DNA of 64,000 nt from Rhodocyclaceae bacterium (GTDB lineage: Bacteria; Pseudomonadota; Gammaproteobacteria; Burkholderiales; Rhodocyclaceae), in NCBI GenBank assembly GCA_016721505.1, contig JADKHX010000011.1, forward strand, positions 1 to 64,000. The letters run 5' to 3'. Below are positions 43,803 to 52,564 of this stretch, one piece after another. Numbering within the stretch: position 1 is the first letter of the stretch; each line of letters begins with the position of its first letter. The translations under genes and the position numbers were made by a program. Under the pieces are notes generated by a model. The model saw nothing but the letters and a program-made list of their open reading frames with translations, had not been told where the DNA came from and ran no database searches.

Positions 43803-46157
43803 ATGAATGCCACTGTTTTTACCCGCTCGCCCAAGCCACCCGCCAAGGCACTTCCCGACAAGATTGCGTTGTTGATGCACGAGGCGCGTTGGTTACTGGT
43901 TGGCGCCTTCGGTATTTATTTGAGTCTTGTGTTGTGGGGATTTGATCGCGCCGATACCGGTTGGTCGCATGTCTCTGCGTCGTCAGCTGTTGCCAATCCG
44001 GGTGGTCGTGCCGGGGCATGGTTGGCAGACCTATTGTTGTATTTTTTTGGCTTGTCAGCGTGGGGATTTGTCGCGCTGGCAGCGTTTTTGATTCTTTGGG
44101 GCTATCACCGTGTGACGCGGGTTTTTGGTGGCGACCAACGGCCACTACTGATTGCGCTCAGCGGGTTTTTAGTCTGCTTTGTTGCCGCTTGCGGTTTAGA
44201 GTCAATGCGTTTTTGGAGCATCAAAGCGGCGTTGCCCTTGCAACCCGGCGGTATGCTCGGCGTCGAAGTCGGTAGTTTCGTCACCCAGATGTTGGGCTTT
44301 ACCGGCGGCACATTGATTTTGATTGGTGTGTTCATGGCTGGGCTAAGCTTATTCACCGGCCTATCGTGGATGCGCTTAAGCGAGGGTATAGGCGCGCTGC
44401 TCGAGGCGTCTTGGAAAGGCGCTGGCGTGTTGTGGGAGCGCTGGCAAGATCGACGCATCGGCAAGCAAGTGGCTGGCGCCCGTGAAGTAGCGGTCGAATC
44501 GGTGCGACGCAAGATTGAAGAGCATCCAGAGCCGCTGCGTATTGAGCCAGTTGAGATCGACATTCCGGCTGCGCCCAAGGCAATTCTCCGCGCTGACAAA
44601 GAACGCCAACAACCACTGTTTTTCACGCCCGATGCAGTTGGTGGTGCATTGCCGCCGCTGCATTTGTTGGCCGTGCCGACGCACAACCCCGATGATTTAC
44701 CGGCCATCGAAACGCTGGAATTTACTTCGCGACTTATCGAACGAAAACTGGCCGATTTCAATGTCGTTGTCAAAGTACTGTCGGCCTATCCGGGACCCGT
44801 AGTGACGCGCTACGAAATCGAGCCAGCGGTCGGCGTGAAAGGGAGTCAAATCGTTGGCCTAGCCAAAGATTTGTCGCGTGCGCTTTCTTTGGTGTCGATA
44901 CGCGTGGTCGAAACCGTGCCGGGCAAATCCTGCATGGCCTTGGAATTGCCGAATCCGAAACGGCAAATCGTGCGTTTGTCAGAAATCATCGGCTCTAAGG
45001 CGTATCACGGCATGCATTCGCCACTGTCGGTGGCGCTGGGTAAGGATATTGGCGGTCAGCCCATCGTCGTTGATCTGGCCAAAATGCCGCATTTGCTGGT
45101 CGCGGGCACCACCGGCTCGGGTAAATCAGTCGGTGTGAATGCGATGATTTTGTCGCTGGTTTACAAATCCGAGCCGCGCGATGTGCGCATGATCATGGTT
45201 GACCCGAAGATGCTCGAATTGTCGATTTACGAAGGCATTCCGCATTTGCTTGCGCCAGTTGTCACCGACATGACCAAGGCCGCCAACGCCCTCAATTGGT
45301 GTGTCGGCGAAATGGAGCGCCGCTACAAATTGATGTCGATGATGGGGGTGCGCAACCTTGGTGGTTACAACAGCAAAATCAACGACGCTGCCAAACTAGG
45401 CGAGACTATTCCCAATCCAATTTCACTCAGCATCAGCGATGCGCCAGGTGTGGAGAGCGACATTGGTCCGGAACCACTAACCACCATGCCGCACATCGTC
45501 GTCGTCATCGACGAGTTGGCTGATTTGATGATGGTAGTGGGCAAAAAGGTCGAAGAGCTAATCGCAAGGTTGGCACAAAAGGCCCGCGCCGCTGGTATCC
45601 ATTTGATACTCGCTACGCAGCGCCCCAGCGTCGACGTGATTACTGGCCTAATCAAAGCCAACATCCCGACCCGAATTGCATTTCAGGTTTCCAGCAAAAT
45701 CGATTCGCGCACCATTCTCGATCAGATGGGGGCGGAGGCTTTGCTAGGGCAGGGCGATATGCTCTACCTTGCACCCGGTACCGGATTGCCAGTGCGTGTG
45801 CACGGCGCGTTTGTGGCTGACGAAGAAGTACACGCCGTGGTCGACCACTTGAAGAAAATGGGACCGCCGGAATACATCGAGGGAATACTCTCGTCGGCCA
45901 GTGAAGACATGGAGGATGGAAATTCGGGTCTCCTAAATGGTGGCTCAGCAGATGCTGAGAGCGATGCCATGTACGACCAAGCCGTTGAGATCGTTTTGAA
46001 GAATCGTCGCCCTTCAATCTCTCTGGTACAAAGACATTTGCGCATTGGCTACAACCGCGCCGCGAGAATGATAGAGGCGATGGAAAAAGCCGGATTGGTG
46101 TCGGCCGCGAACGCGACTGGCGGCAGGGAATTGCTGGGGCCAAATCGGGGCGAGTAG
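43803..46157 (+). CDS. ftsK: DNA translocase FtsK
   Basis: 784 residues from the ATG at 43803; the open frame extends to 43632, but the extra 57 residues are basic and unlike FtsK. The N-terminal membrane domain has four or so helices (WLLVGAFGIYLSLVLWGF, ADLLLYFFGLSAWGFVALAA, ...), a short linker, then the RecA-like motor: Walker A near 434-441 (AGTTGSGKSVGVNAMI), MIMVDPKMLELSIYEGIPHL, Walker B HIVVVIDELADLMMV, and a C-terminal gamma winged helix (ISLVQRHLRIGYNRAARMIE). It pumps chromosome ends to dif during division. The linker is short compared with E. coli FtsK. Confidence 0.95.
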   Translation: MNATVFTRSPKPPAKALPDKIALLMHEARWLLVGAFGIYLSLVLWGFDRADTGWSHVSASSAVANPGGRAGAWLADLLLYFFGLSAWGFVALAAFLILWGYHRVTRVFGGDQRPLLIALSGFLVCFVAACGLESMRFWSIKAALPLQPGGMLGVEVGSFVTQMLGFTGGTLILIGVFMAGLSLFTGLSWMRLSEGIGALLEASWKGAGVLWERWQDRRIGKQVAGAREVAVESVRRKIEEHPEPLRIEPVEIDIPAAPKAILRADKERQQPLFFTPDAVGGALPPLHLLAVPTHNPDDLPAIETLEFTSRLIERKLADFNVVVKVLSAYPGPVVTRYEIEPAVGVKGSQIVGLAKDLSRALSLVSIRVVETVPGKSCMALELPNPKRQIVRLSEIIGSKAYHGMHSPLSVALGKDIGGQPIVVDLAKMPHLLVAGTTGSGKSVGVNAMILSLVYKSEPRDVRMIMVDPKMLELSIYEGIPHLLAPVVTDMTKAANALNWCVGEMERRYKLMSMMGVRNLGGYNSKINDAAKLGETIPNPISLSISDAPGVESDIGPEPLTTMPHIVVVIDELADLMMVVGKKVEELIARLAQKARAAGIHLILATQRPSVDVITGLIKANIPTRIAFQVSSKIDSRTILDQMGAEALLGQGDMLYLAPGTGLPVRVHGAFVADEEVHAVVDHLKKMGPPEYIEGILSSASEDMEDGNSGLLNGGSADAESDAMYDQAVEIVLKNRRPSISLVQRHLRIGYNRAARMIEAMEKAGLVSAANATGGRELLGPNRGE

Positions 46158-46169
46158 TTCGCCTTCGTC

Positions 46170-46192
46170 AGTTGGTGCTGGCCACACGCCGT
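46170..46192 (+). repeat. Dispersed 23-bp bipartite motif between ftsK and lolA
   Basis: Left arm AGTTGGTGCTG, centre GCCACAC, right arm GCCGT; two centre mismatches to consensus. It begins 13 bp after the ftsK stop and ends 19 bp before the lolA start, so it would be transcribed within an ftsK-lolA message. Confidence 0.85.
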
Positions 46193-46211
46193 CGTCTGTG
46201 ATAATCCGCCC

Positions 46212-46823
46212 ATGCGAAAATTTTTCCTCTTCATTTCTTTGTTTCCCATTGCTGCCTTTGCCGGTGGCATCGACCAACTACATCGTTTCCTTGCGTCGAC
46301 CACGACCGCCACCGGAGCGTTTGAGCAAGTCGTATTGAGCGCTTCGGGTAAGAAGCCGAAAAAATCTTCTGGCGTATTTGCCATGCAGCGCCCGGGTAAG
46401 TTTCGCTGGACTTACGAAAAGCCTTATCGGCAACTGTTGGTCAGCGATGGGGTGAAGATGTGGAGTTTTGATCCTGAGCTGAATCAAGTTGCTGTGAGCA
46501 AACTCGGTGCGGCGTTTGGTGGCAGTCCGGCGGCGTTGTTGGCGGGGCGTGATCTGGAGCAGAACTTCGAACTTACCGATTTGCCGCCGAGCACTGCGAC
46601 AAATGGAATTGACTACGTCGAGGCAAAACCGAAAAGTGCTGACGCGAGTTTCGAGCGTATGAGTTTAGGATTTGTCGACGGGGTGCCGGTGAAGATGGAA
46701 GTGCATGATAAGTTCGGCCAAATTACCCAGATTGCGTTTAGTCGATTTGATGTCAATCGAAGTTTGACGGGCACAACGTTTCAATTCGTGCCACCGAAGG
46801 GCGCTGACGTTGTCGGCGACTAA
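46212..46823 (+). CDS. lolA: Outer-membrane lipoprotein carrier protein LolA
   Basis: 203 residues with a signal peptide MRKFFLFISLFPIAAFA-GG, then the LolA half-barrel: FLASTTTATGAFEQVVLSAS, SSGVFAMQRPGKFRWTYEKP, QLLVSDGVKMWSFDPELNQV and FVDGVPVKMEVHDKFGQITQ. It carries lipoproteins across the periplasm from LolCDE to LolB. It follows ftsK by 54 bp, the usual order. Confidence 0.96.
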   Translation: MRKFFLFISLFPIAAFAGGIDQLHRFLASTTTATGAFEQVVLSASGKKPKKSSGVFAMQRPGKFRWTYEKPYRQLLVSDGVKMWSFDPELNQVAVSKLGAAFGGSPAALLAGRDLEQNFELTDLPPSTATNGIDYVEAKPKSADASFERMSLGFVDGVPVKMEVHDKFGQITQIAFSRFDVNRSLTGTTFQFVPPKGADVVGD

Positions 46824-46855
46824 GTTGCCAACTACCTTGCCAGATAAGTTGCCAA

Positions 46856-48082
46856 CTATGTTTCAGCCAACCATCGTTTGAGTTGGTCGCAGGTCGCCGC
46901 GCTACTGAGTAATTCCATGTGATTAGTATTTGGCACTATCCATCGACGTGACGCGGGGATTTTTAGCTGACGATTCGGTGCGGCATGTTGCCCCAGCGCG
47001 CTATCAACCTGTACCAGTCCGTCGCCACCTGTGCCGTCTTCACCCAGCGCTGCGGCAATGGCGTAGCAGGTGACCGTGCTTGGCAATGGCAATATCCCAT
47101 CGGGCGATTTGCTGCGCGCGAATCGATCCTTACCGTCCCAATCTTCGTCGATCACCGATCCAAAACGCAGATCGGTGATGCCGGCGCTGCGAATTTTTCC
47201 GAGTCGCGAAAAGGCTGCTGTGTAGGGGCTGAATCCGAGCACCCGATCAAGGCGATTGCCACCACGTTCGACCGGTGAGCCGTGATGCGGTGTACCCAAA
47301 AAGAATATTTTGTTTAATAGCTGCGGCCATTTGTGGCGCGCCTGACTGCCGTAGTGACAGGCGCTGCGCGAAACCAAGCCGCCCATGCTGTGACCAAGCA
47401 AGACAATTTGTTCGACCGGCACTGGCCAGGTTTTTACCAGTGCTTCAAGTAGCTCGGCAAAGGCGCGACCGTTGGTCGAAATATGTAGTCCCGAGTTGTA
47501 GCGCAAATACAGCGGTGTAAATCCCTCGCGCGCCAGCACCGCACCGTGGTCGTGCCCAACGCGCCGCCATTGCCGGTCGTTCATGCACAGGCCATGCAAC
47601 ATGATTAGTAACTTGCCATTGGCGACCGGCAGCGCGGCGTTCAGCGCTGGCGTATCCATCACCAAACTCTGGCCGTTATGGCGCAACTCCATTTCAATTG
47701 CCAGCGGATTTTTGCTGGCGACAAGATGATCGCCAACGACGCCATTAAGCGCAGAAAGTATCGCTTCACGTTGACCGGATGTGTTGGTCCGCGGCAGCAG
47801 GGGGGCCAATGCCGCCAGCACAACATCGAGGCCAGTGCCGACCAAACGAGTAGTGCCGCGAACGCTACTATAGACAAAACCAGAGACGCCGCGCGCGGGT
47901 TGCAGAGTTGGTGTGCCAAGTAGCCCCTTGCTGCGTGTGATGTTGGAATGGAGGTTCTCCACCATGCCGGTTACGCCTAAAGTTGCGTCAACCGCAAGCT
48001 TGCTGTAACCGCGAATATCAGCTTCCAGCGGTGATGCACGTTTGGTTGCGGGTGTTGCTCTCTCGGCTGTTTTTTCCATCAC
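46856..48082 (-). CDS. Alpha/beta hydrolase (lipase/PGAP1-like esterase)
   Basis: 408 residues. After a helical N-terminal region of about 150 residues, an alpha/beta hydrolase core begins LLIMLHGLCMNDRQWRRVGH, with nucleophile Ser in LLGHSMGGLVSRSACHYG, FFLGTPHHGSPVERGGNRLD and a C-terminal catalytic His in VPNTNHMELLSSAATCDQL. The GTPHHG motif is typical of triacylglycerol lipase/PGAP1-like hydrolases. No signal peptide. It starts 10 bp after the end of the DUF1304 gene on the minus strand. Substrate probably a lipid ester. Confidence 0.85.
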   Translation of the reverse strand: MMEKTAERATPATKRASPLEADIRGYSKLAVDATLGVTGMVENLHSNITRSKGLLGTPTLQPARGVSGFVYSSVRGTTRLVGTGLDVVLAALAPLLPRTNTSGQREAILSALNGVVGDHLVASKNPLAIEMELRHNGQSLVMDTPALNAALPVANGKLLIMLHGLCMNDRQWRRVGHDHGAVLAREGFTPLYLRYNSGLHISTNGRAFAELLEALVKTWPVPVEQIVLLGHSMGGLVSRSACHYGSQARHKWPQLLNKIFFLGTPHHGSPVERGGNRLDRVLGFSPYTAAFSRLGKIRSAGITDLRFGSVIDEDWDGKDRFARSKSPDGILPLPSTVTCYAIAAALGEDGTGGDGLVQVDSALGQHAAPNRQLKIPASRRWIVPNTNHMELLSSAATCDQLKRWLAET

Positions 48083-48092
48083 AGCTTCTCGC

Positions 48093-48443
48093 TCAACCGA
48101 CCAGTAACAAAACTAGTGCAATCGCCGCAGGCAGCGCTTGTACATAAAGAATTTTCATTTTTACCGTCAGCCCGCCATACACACCAGCAACGATAACGCA
48201 GCCCAGAAAAAAGGTTTTTATCTGAATGCCATCCGCGCCAAGCAACAATCCCCAAATCAATCCAGCAACCAAAAATCCGTTGTACAAACCTTGATTCGCG
48301 GCCAATGTTTTTGATGCGGCTGCAAACTCTGGCGTCAGCGCGAATGCTTTGAGTCCGGCGGGTTTGTCCCACAAGAACATTTCAAGAATCATAAAATACA
48401 AATGTAGCAACGCGACCGCAACGATGAGGATGGTGGCAAGCAT
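48093..48443 (-). CDS. DUF1304 family membrane protein
   Basis: 116 residues with four membrane helices: ATILIVAVALLHLYFMILEM, NGFLVAGLIWGLLLG, TFFLGCVIVAGVYGGLTV and ALPAAIALVLLLVG. The motif HLYFMILEMFLWDKP and NQGLYNGFLVAGLIWG are the DUF1304 (YqjF-like) signature. Function unknown. It lies between the MAPEG and lipase-like genes, all on the minus strand and closely spaced, so probably one operon. Confidence 0.88.
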   Translation of the reverse strand: MLATILIVAVALLHLYFMILEMFLWDKPAGLKAFALTPEFAAASKTLAANQGLYNGFLVAGLIWGLLLGADGIQIKTFFLGCVIVAGVYGGLTVKMKILYVQALPAAIALVLLLVG

Positions 48444-48458
48444 GATGGGTGCTCCTGA

Positions 48459-48851
48459 CTACGCAGTGAAAAAGCGGATGATGTTCAGCACAGCCAATAT
48501 TGCGATGATCAAAAACGTGGTCGCCGTGCCGAGGAATCGTCCTTTCGATGTTCCGCCGTTCGAGGTGATAAATCCCCACGCGTGACCCGCACGACTCAAC
48601 ACAAACGCAGCGCCAAGAATGTGTAGCCAAAGCGTCGAGGTACCGCTTTGCTCAGCCAAATACAACAACAGCATAGCAATCGGAATGTATTCGACGGCAT
48701 TGCCATGTGCACGAATGGCAACATTCATCGCAGCGAAATCGGCATGACCTTCACGCACGCCGCGCTTGCGAAAGTTAGTTACGTTGACGGCCAAAAAAAT
48801 AATCAGCAGACCGCAGAGCCCTGTATACAGCGCGGAAATGTGTGTGCCCAT
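48459..48851 (-). CDS. MAPEG family membrane protein
   Basis: 130 residues from the ATG at 48851; the open frame runs up to 49133 but the extra part lacks any membrane-protein character. Helices: ALYTGLCGLLIIFLAVNVTN, YIPIAMLLLYLAEQSG, LWLHILGAAFVLSRAGHAWG and TTFLIIAILAVLNIIRF. The block FRKRGVREGHADFAAMNVAIRAHGNAVEYIP is the bacterial MAPEG (YecN/Gst-like) signature. Possible glutathione-linked function; not proven. First gene of the minus-strand group ending at 46856. Confidence 0.88.
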   Translation of the reverse strand: MGTHISALYTGLCGLLIIFLAVNVTNFRKRGVREGHADFAAMNVAIRAHGNAVEYIPIAMLLLYLAEQSGTSTLWLHILGAAFVLSRAGHAWGFITSNGGTSKGRFLGTATTFLIIAILAVLNIIRFFTA

Positions 48852-49045
48852 AGTGCCTTGGTGTCCTCGCAAAAATTTGTTGTAGTGAGAGCAGCTATTT
48901 TTTTTAAGCATGCATTCGCAAAGCACCTGCAACGCATCAGCGCGATGGTAGCTCACATCGCATTTCATAGTGCAATGTTTTTGTCGTTTCAGCCTATTCG
49001 ATAGCGAACACGATTGCTGATGATTAGCATCGCGGCACTTTTGCG

Positions 49046-49068
49046 ACGGCGGGTGCTCAGCACCAACT
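49046..49068 (-). repeat. Dispersed bipartite motif between MAPEG and hydrolase genes
   Basis: Minus strand: AGTTGGTGCTG, centre AGCACCC, right arm GCCGT; four centre mismatches. It lies 14 bp before the start of the hydrolase gene at 49083, with TTTTATC flanking its left arm. Confidence 0.7.
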
Positions 49069-49082
49069 GATAAAATGAACGA

Positions 49083-49967
49083 ATGAAAACCAGCCAATCC
49101 GAATTTGTCACATTGCGCGGCTACCGATATCACTTGCGCACTTGGGGCGTACCCGATGCTCCCTTGCTGGTCATGCTACACGGATGGGGCGATGTGGCGG
49201 CGACATGGCAATTTGTGATTGACGAATTTGCACACGAATGGCGAATCGTCGCGCCGGATTTGCGCGGCTTTGGTCAGTCGCAGGGCAACAACAGTACTTA
49301 TTGGTTTGCCGATTACGTCGCTGATTTGGATGCGCTGCTCGAACATTTATCTCCCGATGCGCCAGTGAAATTGGTTGGTCATAGTTTGGGTGGCAACCTC
49401 GTCAGCTTGTACGCCGGCGTGCGTCCCGAGCGGGTGACGCGCCTGGTGAACCTTGAGGGCACTGGTTTGCCACCGCATCCGCCAGAGATGGCGCCGGCAC
49501 GCATGGCCAATTGGTTGAATGCGCTACGTGAGCAGGATCAAGGCAAATTTCCCTGGTTCAAGTCCTACGCTACTTATGCAGAATTTGCCACCCGTCTGAA
49601 GCGCGACAACCCGCGCCTGACCGACGAACGCGCTGATTTCATGGCTGCCAATCTAGGTGAGGTGAAAGCCGACGGCACGATAGGGCTGGCGGCGGACGTG
49701 CATCATCGCGTGGATAGCCCGAACCTCTACAAGGTAGAGGAATACATGGCGACCTGGCGAAAAATTACCGCGCCGGTGCTGATGATTACCGGCGCACATT
49801 CGTTTTTGTTCAGCCGGTTTTTTGGCAAGGACGCACCGGAATATCGTCGCCGCATCGAATGCTTTCAGGGCATCGAAGAAATCATGCTCGAACACAGCGG
49901 CCACAATATGCACCACGATGAACCCGAACGCGTGGCGCAATTGATTGAGGAGTTCATGTTGCGATGA
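49083..49967 (+). CDS. Alpha/beta hydrolase
   Basis: 294 residues: LLVMLHGWGDVAATWQFVID (oxyanion), RIVAPDLRGFGQSQGNN, nucleophile Ser in LVGHSLGGNLVSLYAGVRPE, and catalytic His in MLEHSGHNMHHDEPERVAQL. This resembles haloalkane dehalogenase/epoxide hydrolase-like esterases, but the nucleophile is Ser, so it is an esterase or C-C hydrolase type. No signal peptide. Its stop overlaps the next gene (ATGA), indicating an operon with the PHP and Sua5-like genes. Confidence 0.88.
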   Translation: MKTSQSEFVTLRGYRYHLRTWGVPDAPLLVMLHGWGDVAATWQFVIDEFAHEWRIVAPDLRGFGQSQGNNSTYWFADYVADLDALLEHLSPDAPVKLVGHSLGGNLVSLYAGVRPERVTRLVNLEGTGLPPHPPEMAPARMANWLNALREQDQGKFPWFKSYATYAEFATRLKRDNPRLTDERADFMAANLGEVKADGTIGLAADVHHRVDSPNLYKVEEYMATWRKITAPVLMITGAHSFLFSRFFGKDAPEYRRRIECFQGIEEIMLEHSGHNMHHDEPERVAQLIEEFMLR

Positions 49968-50845
49968 GAGCGCTAAATGCAGATTTGCACTGCCACTCGA
50001 CGGTCTCCGATGGCTTGATGGCACCTGCCGAGGTGGTGCGCCGCGCCCATGCCAATGGCGTTGAATTACTGGCGCTAACTGACCACGACGAAACGGGGGG
50101 ATTGGCCGAGGCGCGGGCGATGGCTATCGAATTGGGTGTGCCGTTTGTAAACGGCGTAGAGATTTCAATTTCGTGGGGCGACGATCAAACGGTGCACATC
50201 ATCGGCCTCGGCATTGATCCAGAAAACGCGGAATTGCTGGCGGGTTTGCAAGGCGTTCGTAGCGGTCGTGATTCGCGTGCCATGCGCATGGCCGCCGAGT
50301 TGGACAAAGCAGGTATTCACAACGCTTATGAAGGCGCGCTGAAATTTGTCGGCAACCCGGCGCTGGTCAGTCGCTCCCATTTCGCCCGCTTCATCGTCGA
50401 AAGTGGCCACGCCAAAGATGTTAAGTCCGTATTCGACTATTGGCTGGCCAAGGGCAAGCCGGGCTATGTTGAACACACTTGGGCGACACTCAAAGATGCG
50501 GTGACTTGGATAGTTGGAGCAGGTGGTGTGGCGGTGATTGCGCATCCGGGCCGCTATCGATTAACGACCAATCAACGACGTACATTGTTCACCGAATTCA
50601 AAACGCTGGGCGGGCAGGGGATAGAAGTGTTGTCCGGCTCGCATCACGACGATGAAGTGCGTGAGTACGCAAGAATTGCCTCCGAATATGGATTCCTTGC
50701 CTCGCGCGCATCGGATTTTCATGGCGTGGGCGAAAGTCGCGTCGATCTCGGCAAGCTGCCGGATTTGCCCGAGCAGCTCACGCCGGTATGGACGGTTTTG
50801 ACGCCGGTTGTTGGCAGTGAATTACGTCAAACGCTAGCGCAGTGA
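49964..50845 (+). CDS. PHP domain phosphoesterase (3',5'-nucleoside bisphosphate phosphatase / RNase AM type)
   Basis: 293 residues: LNADLHCHSTVSDGLMAPAE with metal-binding HxH, LLALTDHDETGGLAEARAMA, PFVNGVEISISWGDDQTVHI, VIAHPGRYRLTTNQRRTLF, GIEVLSGSHHDDEVREYARI and ASRASDFHGVG. The full set of PHP metal ligands is present. The closest characterised members hydrolyse 3',5'-bisphosphonucleotides and trim RNA 5' ends (YciV/Rnm). It lies just upstream of a YciO/Sua5-type gene, the same pairing as yciV-yciO in E. coli, which supports this role. Confidence 0.92.
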   Translation: MRALNADLHCHSTVSDGLMAPAEVVRRAHANGVELLALTDHDETGGLAEARAMAIELGVPFVNGVEISISWGDDQTVHIIGLGIDPENAELLAGLQGVRSGRDSRAMRMAAELDKAGIHNAYEGALKFVGNPALVSRSHFARFIVESGHAKDVKSVFDYWLAKGKPGYVEHTWATLKDAVTWIVGAGGVAVIAHPGRYRLTTNQRRTLFTEFKTLGGQGIEVLSGSHHDDEVREYARIASEYGFLASRASDFHGVGESRVDLGKLPDLPEQLTPVWTVLTPVVGSELRQTLAQ

Positions 50846-50856
50846 GTCGCAACTAA

Positions 50857-51480
50857 GTGGCGCAACTTTTTCAGCTTCATCCTGAGCATCCGCAACCGCG
50901 TCTGATTAAACAAGCCGCTGAAATCGCCCGCAGCGGCGGCTTGATCGCGATGCCTACAGACGCTGCGTATTCGTTGGCAGGCGTTACTGGATATGCGCCG
51001 TTGCTTGATCGAATTCGGCGGATTCGCGATGTTGATGACCGTCATCATTTCACTTTGATGTGCCGCGACTTATCTGAAATTGCGACTTACGCGCGCGTCG
51101 ATAACAGTCAATATCGTTTGCTCAAAGCAATTACGCCGGGCGCCTACACCTTGATACTTCAAGGCAGCAAAGAGTTGCCGCGTCGCGTCCTGCATCCCAA
51201 GCGTAAAACCATTGGACTGCGTGTGCCTAGCCATCCCTTTGTGCTCGCGCTACTGGCTGAGTTAAATGAACCGCTGCTCACCTCGACACTAATTTTGCCC
51301 GGCGATGAAATGCCATTGAGCGATGTCGATAGCATCCGTGCCCGACTCGAAAAGCAAATTGATTTGGTCATCGATGCGGGCGCGTGCGGAACTGAAATGA
51401 CGACTGTCGTCAATTTGTCGGACGGTCAACAAGAACTAATACGCGCCGGCAAAGGTTCGCTAGCCCCGTTCAGTTTTTAG
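50857..51480 (+). CDS. Sua5/YciO/YrdC-family L-threonylcarbamoyladenylate synthase-like protein
   Basis: 207 residues, the YciO length. LIKQAAEIARSGGLIAMPTD, AAYSLAGVTGYAPLLDRIRR, HHFTLMCRDLSEIATYARVD, TPGAYTLILQGSKELPRRVL and KTIGLRVPSHPFVLALLAEL. The usual KxR/SxN substrate residues are partly changed, as in YciO. Its role is probably related to threonylcarbamoyl-AMP synthesis, but YciO itself is not the main TsaC. The start is GTG at 50857. Confidence 0.9.
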   Translation: MAQLFQLHPEHPQPRLIKQAAEIARSGGLIAMPTDAAYSLAGVTGYAPLLDRIRRIRDVDDRHHFTLMCRDLSEIATYARVDNSQYRLLKAITPGAYTLILQGSKELPRRVLHPKRKTIGLRVPSHPFVLALLAELNEPLLTSTLILPGDEMPLSDVDSIRARLEKQIDLVIDAGACGTEMTTVVNLSDGQQELIRAGKGSLAPFSF

Positions 51481-51488
51481 GCTGTACC

Positions 51489-52364
51489 TCAGGCCGCCGC
51501 GCGCTCACCACGCGCCGACTCCAGCGCCAGCAATGCAGCCTTGCGCGCCCGCCCCCAGCGATAGCCCGACAAATCACCGTCGCCACGAATCACCCGATGG
51601 CAAGGAATCAATACCGCCAGCGCATTCGCACCAACCGCGCCACCAATCGCGCGCTGACTATTCGGCCGACCCAAGGCTTCACCAATTTGTCCATAAGTTG
51701 AAGTTGCCCCATACGGAATATTCAGCAAGGCCTGCCACACTTGAATCTGAAAATTGGTGCCGTTAAGCAACAAATGCAAAGGCCGCGAAGTACCTGGCGT
51801 TGCTGCGTTGGCTACATGCTCAATCGCCGCACTGACGATACTCGCCGCTTGCGCATCGTTATGCTGAACTTCCGCATTCGGCCAGCGTGCGCGCAAGCGC
51901 TCCATGGCTTCGCTAGGCGCATCATCGACAAATTCCAAATGACAAATACCACGTTCCGTGGTCGCCGCAAATACTTTGCCAAGCCGCGATGGCGCATAGC
52001 CGGCATGGATAGTCAAACCTTTGCCACCCGCCCGAATTTCGCCCGGCGTCATCGCCTCGCAAGTCACCATCAAATCATGCAATCGACCGGGTCCAGACAA
52101 GCCAGCCGTGATGCTAGTGGTCAACACATCGTTTTGCGCACGCAATAGATCGTGGGCATGTTGCTTGGTTAAAAATTGGAGGAAGCGTTTGGGCGAGATG
52201 CCCGCCCAATCAGAAAATACTCTTTGTAAATGGAAGGGACTTACCGCTAAATGCAAGGCAAGCTGTTCCAGAGTCGGCTGGTTATTTGCATGCTCATGCA
52301 AATAATTGATCGCCGTCTCGATCAGTTGGTAATGCAACAGATTGGGGTTTTGGTTTGAGTTCAT
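51489..52364 (-). CDS. AraC-type HTH plus methylated-DNA-cysteine methyltransferase (Ada-like, no metal-binding domain)
   Basis: 291 residues from the ATG at 52364; an upstream in-frame start adds 46 residues with no Ada character. N-terminal AraC HTH (QLALHLAVSPFHLQRVFSDW), then the methyltransferase: FQIQVWQALLNIPYGATSTY, LGRPNSQRAIGGAVGANALA and active-site Cys in VLIPCHRVIRGDGDLSGYRW. It repairs O6-alkylguanine by transferring the alkyl group to that Cys. The N-terminal Ada Zn/phosphotriester-sensing domain is missing, so it cannot sense DNA phosphotriesters by the usual Cys38 route; regulation must differ from E. coli Ada. Confidence 0.92.
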   Translation of the reverse strand: MNSNQNPNLLHYQLIETAINYLHEHANNQPTLEQLALHLAVSPFHLQRVFSDWAGISPKRFLQFLTKQHAHDLLRAQNDVLTTSITAGLSGPGRLHDLMVTCEAMTPGEIRAGGKGLTIHAGYAPSRLGKVFAATTERGICHLEFVDDAPSEAMERLRARWPNAEVQHNDAQAASIVSAAIEHVANAATPGTSRPLHLLLNGTNFQIQVWQALLNIPYGATSTYGQIGEALGRPNSQRAIGGAVGANALAVLIPCHRVIRGDGDLSGYRWGRARKAALLALESARGERAAA

Positions 52365-52433
52365 GGAAAGCAATTTAGTCCGTGAAGCAAAGTCGTGCCA
52401 CCCGAATCTTGCGGTTTGGTTTTCTACGTTGCG

Positions 52434-52456
52434 ACAGCGTAGTACCAGCACCAACC
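52434..52456 (-). repeat. Dispersed bipartite motif, diverged copy
   Basis: Minus strand: left arm GGTTGGTGCTG, centre GTACTAC, right arm GCTGT; five mismatches to consensus, but it keeps the TTTTGCC flank. It lies 69 bp upstream of the Ada-like gene start. Confidence 0.6.
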
Positions 52457-52504
52457 GGCAAAATTCACCGGCACATGATCCGCAAACAACAGGCAGCATC
52501 AAGT

Positions 52505-52533
52505 TTGGATAGCCCCGCCACAGCCGCTATAAT
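52505..52533 (+). promoter_or_regulatory. Probable sigma-70 promoter for tpiA
   Basis: TTGGAT at 52505-52510 and a perfect TATAAT at 52528-52533 with a 17-bp spacer, about 30 bp before the tpiA start. Confidence 0.65.
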
Positions 52534-52564
52534 GGTGATCTAATTTAATCAACAAGTCACATTC

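Noticed and set aside
48852..49133. N-terminal extension of the second MAPEG protein
   Set aside because: It reads through an AT-rich intergenic stretch and part of the next gene's 5' end with no membrane-protein character.
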